From positions 1 to 9,259 of the forward strand of contig JAGWML010000119.1 in assembly GCA_028873155.1 (NCBI GenBank): DNA of 9,259 nucleotides, given 5' to 3'. Of this stretch, positions 1 through 4,748 are shown in pieces (position 1 is the first letter of the stretch; every line of letters starts with the position of its first letter). The position numbers were made by a program, and so were the translations under genes. The notes below the pieces were generated by a model. That model had not been told where the DNA came from. It saw only the letters and a list, made by a program, of their open reading frames with translations, and did no database searches. Source of the stretch: Acidobacteriota bacterium (GTDB lineage: Bacteria > Acidobacteriota > Terriglobia > Terriglobales > Acidobacteriaceae).

Positions 1-1370
1 TGAACGTTGAAATGCCCGGCGGTCCGCAGATGCTCGCTATGACGCAGACCGAGCGCTTTAAGCAGGGTGGGAGCGGAGCCGGCTGGCTGGTCGCCGATAA
101 AGTTCTCGCGGAAGTGAAGGCGGGCAACATCACTGAAGCCACAATCAACCGCAACGTCAGCGACATTCTACGCGTTCTCTTCGAGAGCGGCCTCTTTGAC
201 CATCCCCACATCGCAACAGGCGAAGTCGACACGCCCGATCAGCGCGCTGTCGCTTTGCGGGGAGCCACCGAAGGCATCGTGCTTCTCAAGAACTCAAGCT
301 CGCTCCTGCCGCTTGACGCTGCAAAGATCCACTCCATCGCCGTGATTGGACCCAACGCCGCAGTGGTGCGCGCAGGCGGCGGAAGCTCGATGGTGCGGCC
401 GAAGTCCGCTGTCGCGCCGCTCGACGCCATTCGCACCCGCGCCGGCGGCAGCGTACAGGTCAACTACGCTCTCGGCGTCGGTATGGAGGGCGAAGACACG
501 GCACACGACACACCCGAAGCGCGCGCGAAGGACATCGCGCAGGCCGTCGACGCAGCCTCACACGCCGATGTGGCAATCGTCGTCGTGGGTCGCTACTCCA
601 GGCTGGAGTCGGAAGGGCACGACGTGGCGACGATGGATCTTCCGGCAGGCCAGGACGAATTGATCCAGGCTGTCGAAAAGGCCAACGCGCGCACTATCGT
701 CGTCCTCAACACGGGCGATCCAGTCACGATGACAAAGTGGATCGATACAACCGCTGCATTGCTCGACACGTGGTACGGCGGCGAAGAAAGCGGAACGGCG
801 CTTGCCAGCGTGCTCTTCGGCGACGCCAACCCATCGGGCAAGCTCCCCGTCACGCTGCCCAAGCGCTATGAGGATTCGCCCGCCGCGGCCAACTATCCCG
901 GCACCAATCTCGTGGTGAACTATGCCGAGGGTATCTACGTCGGGTACCGCTACTACGACTCGAAGAATGTTGAGCCGCAGTTCCCGTTTGGCTATGGCTT
1001 GAGCTACACCACCTTCGCCTACAGCAACCTCAAAATCAAGCCGGGCAAGGTTTCAGGCAATCAGCCTGTGCAGGTCAGCTTCAACGTGCGCAACACAGGC
1101 AGCCGCGCTGGGGCAGAGGTCGTTCAGCTGTATGTGCACGACGGCCATTCAAAGATCGACCGGCCCTCGCACGAGCTCAAAGGCTTCTCGCGGGTCGAAC
1201 TGAAGCCGGGAGAAACACAGACGGTCCAACTGACACTGGACCGCGCTGCCCTTTCGTACTGGAATCCGGGGAGCAAGGGATGGCAAGACGACCCCGGTGC
1301 GTTTGAAGTTCAGATCGGAGCATCCTCACGTGACATCCGGCTGCGCGCACCGCTGACGATCACGAAGTGA
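1..1370 (+). CDS. GH3 family beta-glycosidase (beta-glucosidase-like), C-terminal part; 5' end outside window
   Basis: The frame is already open at the left edge: an N-V-E-M-P-G-G stretch at 3-23 matches the 'AGlDxEMPG' region at the end of the GH3 barrel, so the ATG at 12 is internal. The nucleophile Asp of the GH3 'SDW' motif should lie a few dozen residues upstream, out of view. What remains is the alpha/beta sandwich domain (about 240-1010: 'GIVLLKN', 'VIGPNA', LESEGHD at 603-623 whose second Glu, 612-614, is the likely acid/base, then LPAGQDELI, 'GGEESGTALA' and FPFGYGLSYT). A fibronectin type III-like domain follows (about 1040-1350: 'VRNTGSRAGAEVVQLYV', 'ELKGF'). In the usual family motif EGxDR the Arg is replaced by Val here. 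GH3 enzymes of this layout remove terminal beta-linked sugars from oligosaccharides; the substrate cannot be read from this part. The gene converges on the DUF3106 gene with only 14 bases between stops. Confidence 0.95.
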   Translation, partial: NVEMPGGPQMLAMTQTERFKQGGSGAGWLVADKVLAEVKAGNITEATINRNVSDILRVLFESGLFDHPHIATGEVDTPDQRAVALRGATEGIVLLKNSSSLLPLDAAKIHSIAVIGPNAAVVRAGGGSSMVRPKSAVAPLDAIRTRAGGSVQVNYALGVGMEGEDTAHDTPEARAKDIAQAVDAASHADVAIVVVGRYSRLESEGHDVATMDLPAGQDELIQAVEKANARTIVVLNTGDPVTMTKWIDTTAALLDTWYGGEESGTALASVLFGDANPSGKLPVTLPKRYEDSPAAANYPGTNLVVNYAEGIYVGYRYYDSKNVEPQFPFGYGLSYTTFAYSNLKIKPGKVSGNQPVQVSFNVRNTGSRAGAEVVQLYVHDGHSKIDRPSHELKGFSRVELKPGETQTVQLTLDRAALSYWNPGSKGWQDDPGAFEVQIGASSRDIRLRAPLTITK

Positions 1371-1381
1371 GTCTGGCTGCG

Positions 1382-1409
1382 GCCCTACCTCTGCGCCGGT
1401 TCGTAGGGC
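1382..1409. terminator. Hairpin between and overlapping the convergent 3' ends of the GH3 and DUF3106 genes
   Basis: A perfect 7-bp inverted repeat, GCCCTAC (1382-1388) and GTAGGGC (1403-1409), with a 14-base loop. It starts 12 bases after the GH3 stop and includes the stop codon of the DUF3106 gene (1385-1387, minus strand). No T-tract follows on either strand, so a classic intrinsic terminator is not shown. It may act as a 3'-end stabiliser or as a weak bidirectional terminator. Confidence 0.35.
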
Positions 1410-2251
1410 TCCACGCTCAGCATGTTCGAGAGGATCCCGCGCTCTTCCGGACTGAAGGCGCGCTGATACTGCCCTGAGTTCAGCACCGTCGTTCGCTGAT
1501 CCGGAGGCACTCCACGCAGATCGCGAAAGGCATTGCGCATCGCCGTCTGGCGATCGGCAGGCAACTGCGTCCATCGCCGCCCCGCCTCCTGCACCTGCGT
1601 ACGCTGCTGCGGCGTCATCCGCTCAAGGTTCTCATTGCGCGCCAGCCGCCGGTCGCGCTGCTCCGCGGGCATCTGGTCCACCTGGTGCAGTTGCTGCACC
1701 AGCCGCTGCTGCGTCGCCTGCGGAAGCCGGTTGAAACTGGGATCTCTTCGCAACTGCTGCTCCTGCTGTTGCAGCGGAACACCGCGATTCTGATTCAGCC
1801 ATGAACCCAGATGGCCAGGTTGCGCTGTGAAGGACTGCGGCACTCCCCCGTTATAGGGCGCGCGGAAACCGCTTCCATTCCCGACCGGGTTCGACGGCTG
1901 TGGGACGTAGCCTTGCCCGCGGTACTGCATGCCCTGTCCCGCTCCGCCCGGAGCGTTCGACTGTGGTCCGCGCTGCCAGGTATTCCCCGTGGTGCCCTGC
2001 CCGTACGGACGCGGCGTCTGCTGTACGGCCCGTCCATATTGCTGCCGTCCATAATTTGCTTGCGGACGCACATTCTGCGGACGCGCGTTCTGCGCTCTTG
2101 GGGCTGCGTATTGCGGACGCGTCTGCGGCGACGCATGAGGAGCATTGGCACGCTGTCCACGTCCCCATGCAGCCGGCAGACACAATGCCAGCATTGCCGC
2201 GGCAGAAGCTGCGCGACAGAGCTGTTTCGCTCGTGTGTCCGCCCTCATCAT
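1385..2251 (-). CDS. Exported DUF3106 protein with six 18-residue repeats
   Basis: A 288-residue protein of unknown function. The start is the ATG at 2251, with GAGG about 6 bases upstream; the same frame could start at a TTG at 2302 but has no better signal there. Residues 1-29 are a Sec signal peptide: basic n-region (RADTRAKQ), hydrophobic core (AAMLALCL), Ala-rich cleavage region. Residues about 31-145 are low complexity, rich in Gln, Asn, Pro, Arg, Tyr and Gly with recurrent RPQ/PQN/PQY pieces, probably disordered. From residue 176 to the end come six units of exactly 18 residues (starts 176, 194, 212, 230, 248, 266), each opening like a helix N-cap: LPQAT, MPAEQR, MTPQQR, LPADR, VPPDQR, FSPEER. 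I assign DUF3106 by its look. It lies 53 bases behind the anti-sigma gene on the same strand, so it is probably the third gene of that operon and may act in the periplasm as a sensor, chaperone or structural protein (inference). Confidence 0.88.
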   Translation of the reverse strand: MMRADTRAKQLCRAASAAAMLALCLPAAWGRGQRANAPHASPQTRPQYAAPRAQNARPQNVRPQANYGRQQYGRAVQQTPRPYGQGTTGNTWQRGPQSNAPGGAGQGMQYRGQGYVPQPSNPVGNGSGFRAPYNGGVPQSFTAQPGHLGSWLNQNRGVPLQQQEQQLRRDPSFNRLPQATQQRLVQQLHQVDQMPAEQRDRRLARNENLERMTPQQRTQVQEAGRRWTQLPADRQTAMRNAFRDLRGVPPDQRTTVLNSGQYQRAFSPEERGILSNMLSVEPYEPAQR

Positions 2252-2304
2252 GACGTTCCTCGTTCCTTCCCCCGTGTCAGGCCCTCCCGCCCGACAAACC
2301 AATC

Positions 2305-2796
2305 TCAGTTCTCATTGCTCGAGATGGCTTCCAGCTGATCCAGCAGCTTCGCGTTGTTGTCCAGCAACTGCAAGTCCTGCACCACCGCTGCCTGTCCCGG
2401 TTTGGGCGCGGCAGGCTGATCCCAGTTTGAAATGCCCAGATACGCGCCGCCCCCGAGCAGCAGAACCACTGTCAGCGCCATGGCAGCCACAGGCCGCACA
2501 TGCAACTGCGGTCCCAAGAGCATTCTCGCGCGCAGCCGCGCCAGCCAGCCTTCGCGCGGCTCCTGCCGCACCTCATCCAGCCGCGCATTCATCCGCGTCA
2601 TAAAGTAGGGGCTCGGCTCCGGCGCTTCCCAGGTGTCCAGCAGCGTCATCGTCGCGCGCAGTTCCCCCAGGTTCTTCTGGCACTCGCCGCACTCGGCGAC
2701 ATGAGCCTTCACCTTTGCAGATGCAGTCTCCGGCGCAAGCAGCAGATCGGCCAGCTTGCTTTCCATTCCCTCGCATTGGTTCAGTGTCATTGCCAT
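2305..2796 (-). CDS. Membrane-anchored zinc-finger (zf-HC2 / ZAS-type) anti-sigma factor
   Basis: 163 residues from the ATG at 2796, chosen because GGGGGTGA sits 5 bases upstream; a GTG at 2817 and an ATG at 2790 are alternatives in the same frame. The cytoplasmic N-terminal domain has Cys8 and the signature His32-x3-Cys36-x2-Cys39 (AHVAECGEC) of zinc-binding anti-sigma domains, which bind and hold an ECF sigma factor. One membrane helix lies at about 102-122 (PVAAMALTVVLLLGGGAYLG). A short tail of about 40 residues follows (Pro/Ala/Gln-rich, then a Leu/Asn-rich end) and would be periplasmic. The gene starts 51 bases after the sigma gene on the same strand, the usual pairing. With such a short outer tail, release of the sigma factor may depend on a partner or on proteolysis; the exported DUF3106 product downstream is a candidate partner (inference). 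Confidence 0.9.
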   Translation of the reverse strand: MAMTLNQCEGMESKLADLLLAPETASAKVKAHVAECGECQKNLGELRATMTLLDTWEAPEPSPYFMTRMNARLDEVRQEPREGWLARLRARMLLGPQLHVRPVAAMALTVVLLLGGGAYLGISNWDQPAAPKPGQAAVVQDLQLLDNNAKLLDQLEAISSNEN

Positions 2797-2847
2797 CTCA
2801 ATCACCCCCAACTTCACGCCGGTCTCATCCGGCTGTTTCCACTTTCC

Positions 2848-3498
2848 TCAAGCAAACTCTTTCAGCTTCTCCCGCAGCGTCTGGTAGGCGCGAAAGAGGA
2901 GCGACTTCGTCGCCGACTCGCTCAACTTCAACACCTCGCCGATCTGCCGGTAATCCATCTCCTGGTATTTGTGCATCAGCACAGCCATTCGCTGCCGCTC
3001 CGGCAGTTCCATTACGTGCCGCCGAATCGCCGCCATCCGCTCATCCCTCACCAGGCGCTGCTCAACCGATGGCTCATCATCGGCGACGTCCGGTGTGGTG
3101 CCCTTCTCCTCGTCCGGCGCATCCAGATACACATTCTGCGCCGCTCGTTCGTGCCGCGTATCGCGCGCGTGGTTCACCGCCAGGTTCGTTGCAATCCGGT
3201 AGAGCCAGGTCGTAAACTTCGCTTCCGCGCGATAGCTCTCGCGCGAGCGGTAAACCCGCAGGAATACCTCTTGCGCCAACTCCTCGGCCACCGCCTGGTT
3301 GTGCACCATCCGGAACAGAAAATGAATCATCGCCCGGTGATACTTTTCCACCAGGTAGTTGAACCCCGAATCGTCCCCCGCCGCCACCCGCAGCATGATG
3401 GCTGCGTCGCTCGAATCATCCGCCGCAGGCTTTACGCCGCGATAGCCGCCGGGCCCGGATGCCGCGCTCGCTCCCAGGGCCGGGTTGTCCAGGACCAT
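2848..3498 (-). CDS. ECF-type RNA polymerase sigma factor (sigma-70 family, RpoE-like)
   Basis: 216 residues from the ATG at 3498. Region 2 spans about 45-115: 'FNYLVEKYHRAMIHFLF', 'EELAQEVFLRVYR' (core-binding 2.2) and 'FTTWLYRIATNLAVNHAR' (-10 recognition). An acidic linker follows (APDEEKGTTPDVADDEP). Region 4 spans about 150-212, with helix-turn-helix MDYRQIGEVLKLSESATKSL for the -35 element. Region 3 is absent, as in all ECF factors. Start choice: AGAGGA (3509-3514) is 10 bases before the ATG at 3498 but only 1 base before the ATG at 3507, so 3498 is preferred. The same frame stays open to beyond 3870, with other possible starts at 3807 and 3726, so an N-terminal extension of about 100 residues cannot be excluded. 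It is paired with the anti-sigma gene downstream, and self-activation of the operon is common in this family. The regulon is unknown. Confidence 0.93.
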   Translation of the reverse strand: MVLDNPALGASAASGPGGYRGVKPAADDSSDAAIMLRVAAGDDSGFNYLVEKYHRAMIHFLFRMVHNQAVAEELAQEVFLRVYRSRESYRAEAKFTTWLYRIATNLAVNHARDTRHERAAQNVYLDAPDEEKGTTPDVADDEPSVEQRLVRDERMAAIRRHVMELPERQRMAVLMHKYQEMDYRQIGEVLKLSESATKSLLFRAYQTLREKLKEFA

Positions 3499-3550
3499 GG
3501 TTGCCATATCCTCTGAAACCCCATAGGCCCCGGAAGGTTGCGCCAATTCC

Positions 3551-3571
3551 TCAGATTTTCCCTCTGAAAAT
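3551..3571 (-). repeat. Overlapping inverted repeats in the sigma-gene leader
   Basis: Two mutually exclusive dyads share bases: ATTTTC (3555-3560) with GAAAAT (3566-3571) across 5 bases, and TCAGA (3551-3555) with TCTGA (3563-3567) across 7 bases. They lie 53 to 73 bases upstream of the chosen sigma start, in an A/T-rich island within GC-rich DNA. They could be an operator or alternative RNA hairpins, or chance. Confidence 0.35.
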
Positions 3572-3860
3572 GCCTCGTCATGGCGACTGGGTCCGCCCTC
3601 GCTGCCCCCACCGCTCACCTTGCCTGCAAAGCGGTAGACGGGCTGCCAGCCTGGCGCCCACCGGCCCCCGCCCGCCATGGCCACGGGAGTCTCCGGCATC
3701 CACCTGGCTCCGCGCGCCTGAAGCATTCCTCCAGGTGCAATCAGACCCCGCACGTGTGCTTTGGCCTGAGCCCAGATCGTGCGCAATGGGTTGGGTTTTC
3801 TGAGCATCAATCGCCCGTCCCGGTGGTCCCGGCCGCGCCCGCCCTCGGCCGGGCGGCGGT

Positions 3861-3890
3861 TTGGCCGCAAAGCCCCGCTGGTGTTACTCT
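3861..3890 (+). promoter_or_regulatory. Possible sigma-70 promoter for tRNA-Val
   Basis: TTGGCC at 3861-3866 and TACTCT at 3885-3890 are separated by 18 bases. This would start transcription about 40 bases before the mature tRNA, leaving a 5' leader for RNase P to remove. Each hexamer matches the consensus at only three positions, so this is tentative. Confidence 0.3.
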
Positions 3891-3938
3891 AACGCAAGCG
3901 ATGTTCACCTGACACCGCTTTCCTCACACCCCCTCCGG

Positions 3939-4015
3939 GGGCGGTTAGCTCAGCTGGTTAGAGCGCCTGCTTCACACGCAGGAGGTCCGGGGTTCGAGTC
4001 CCTGACCGCCCACCA
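3939..4015 (+). tRNA. tRNA-Val (anticodon CAC), CCA encoded
   Basis: A complete cloverleaf folds by hand. The 7-bp acceptor stem is GGGCGGT (3939-3945) with ACCGCCC (4005-4011). The D stem is GCTC/GAGC (3948-3951 and 3961-3964). The anticodon stem is CCTGC/GCAGG (3966-3970 and 3978-3982) with loop TTCACAC, giving anticodon CAC at 3973-3975, which reads the valine codon GTG. The T arm is CGGGG-TTCGAGT-CCCTG (3988-4004). Discriminator A4012 is followed by a genomically encoded CCA (4013-4015). The gene stands alone and points away from the sigma operon. No copy of its 3' end occurs elsewhere in the window, so there is no sign of an integrated element. Confidence 0.99.
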
Positions 4016-4030
4016 TACAGAATCCAAATG

Positions 4031-4055
4031 GCTTAGACGTGCGTGTCGGATAAGC
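4031..4055 (+). other. Hairpin just downstream of tRNA-Val
   Basis: GCTTA (4031-4035) pairs with TAAGC (4051-4055) and GAC (4036-4038) with GTC (4045-4047), leaving GGA as a bulge and GTGCGT as the loop. It begins 16 bases after the encoded CCA. No T-tract follows, so it is better read as a possible 3' processing or stop structure of the tRNA precursor than as an intrinsic terminator. The rest of the gap to the next gene (to 4274) holds only a doubtful 45-codon frame. Confidence 0.3.
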
Positions 4056-4274
4056 AACCCCGCGCGTTCACGAACCGTGGCCTTCGCTGCTCCCCTGCTG
4101 ATCGCAGAGGTACATCCGCATGACCGCGCCGTTCACCGACTTCGCCACACGGCTAAGCGTATTCCACTTCAGAACCCTTTGCATCTTCTTCGGACATGTC
4201 ACAGTGGAGCAACGGCACGCAATCTCTTGCGTCGCCTCCGATCGAGCACTCATCTAAGGGGGCGGAGGTTTTCC

Positions 4275-4661
4275 ATGAAGATTGCCGCTCTTGTGGCACG
4301 CCTGCTGCTGGGCCTTTTGTTTACCGTCTTCGGGCTGAACATGTTTCTGCACTTCATTCCCACGCCACCGGAACCGCCGGGCGCCGCCGGTCAATTTGCA
4401 ACCCTGCTGGGCTCCACCCATTACATTCTGGCCGCCGGTGCTGTGATGGTGATCTCCGGTGTGCTCCTGCTTATCGGCCGTTTCATTCCGCTTGCTCTCA
4501 CGCTCCTTGGCCCCGTGCTCGTCAACATCCTGCTCTTCCACCTGCTCATGGCTCCAGGCAGCATCGGCATGGGGCTCTTCGCCACCCTGCTCTGGTTCAT
4601 CCTCTTCGTCCGGCATCGCACGGCGTTCGCGGGAATCTTTCAGGCCACGCTGCCTCAATAA
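4275..4661 (+). CDS. Small four-helix membrane protein, DoxX-like
   Basis: 128 residues. The ATG at 4275 has a clear GGAGG (4264-4268) 6 bases upstream. Four hydrophobic segments are visible: about 5-26 (ALVARLLLGLLFTVFGLNMF), 48-67, 70-91 and 98-113, with short polar links and a proline-rich outer loop (IPTPPEPPG, residues 28-36). The first helix with its 'R-LLLGLLFTVFGLNMF' pattern and the overall size and topology resemble DoxX/DUF417-type proteins, membrane proteins often tied to redox or thiosulfate-linked stress handling, but no residue here fixes a function. The gene stands alone: the tRNA lies 259 bases upstream and the next gene converges on it with 87 bases between. A generic 'DoxX-like membrane protein' is the safest name. 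Confidence 0.85.
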   Translation: MKIAALVARLLLGLLFTVFGLNMFLHFIPTPPEPPGAAGQFATLLGSTHYILAAGAVMVISGVLLLIGRFIPLALTLLGPVLVNILLFHLLMAPGSIGMGLFATLLWFILFVRHRTAFAGIFQATLPQ

Positions 4662-4748
4662 CCGGACCTCGCGGAGTGTTGGAATGCGAAGTCTCCCAGA
4701 TCAGGACTTTGGGGCATGAGCGCTGGCCTTGTTCCCGGCGAAGCGCGA

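Larger units (their letters stand above)
3499..3938 (-). other. 440-base leader between the sigma gene and the tRNA-Val gene
   Basis: No independent gene is seen here. On the minus strand the frame of the sigma gene stays open throughout, so part of it may be coding (start codons at 3807 and 3726). The translated extension has none of the conserved sigma regions. A local A/T-rich spot at 3551-3571 holds two overlapping inverted repeats, and the strand facing the tRNA carries a possible tRNA promoter at 3861-3890. I found no clear promoter for the sigma operon. Confidence 0.5.

Noticed and set aside
1971..2160. Repetitive RPQ/PQN-coding stretch as a CRISPR or DNA satellite
   Set aside because: The repetition is at the protein level (Gln/Pro/Arg/Asn low complexity); there are no constant-length DNA repeats with spacers.
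2500..3516. A 338-codon open frame on the plus strand opposite the anti-sigma and sigma genes
   Set aside because: It is antisense to well-conserved sigma regions 2 and 4; its composition (Arg, Leu, His rich) is typical of a shadow frame.
3939..4274. tRNA-Val as the attachment site of an integrated element
   Set aside because: There is no repeat of the tRNA 3' end in the window, no integrase gene and no phage-like genes.
3861..4661. A long open frame running through the tRNA-Val gene into the DoxX-like gene
   Set aside because: It crosses a perfect tRNA; the strong GGAGG and the membrane protein's natural start at 4275 show that the upstream part is not coding.
4689..4709. AAGTC/GACTT inverted repeat between the convergent DoxX-like and M13 genes as a terminator
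   Set aside because: Only 5 bp with an 11-base loop and no proper T-run on either strand.
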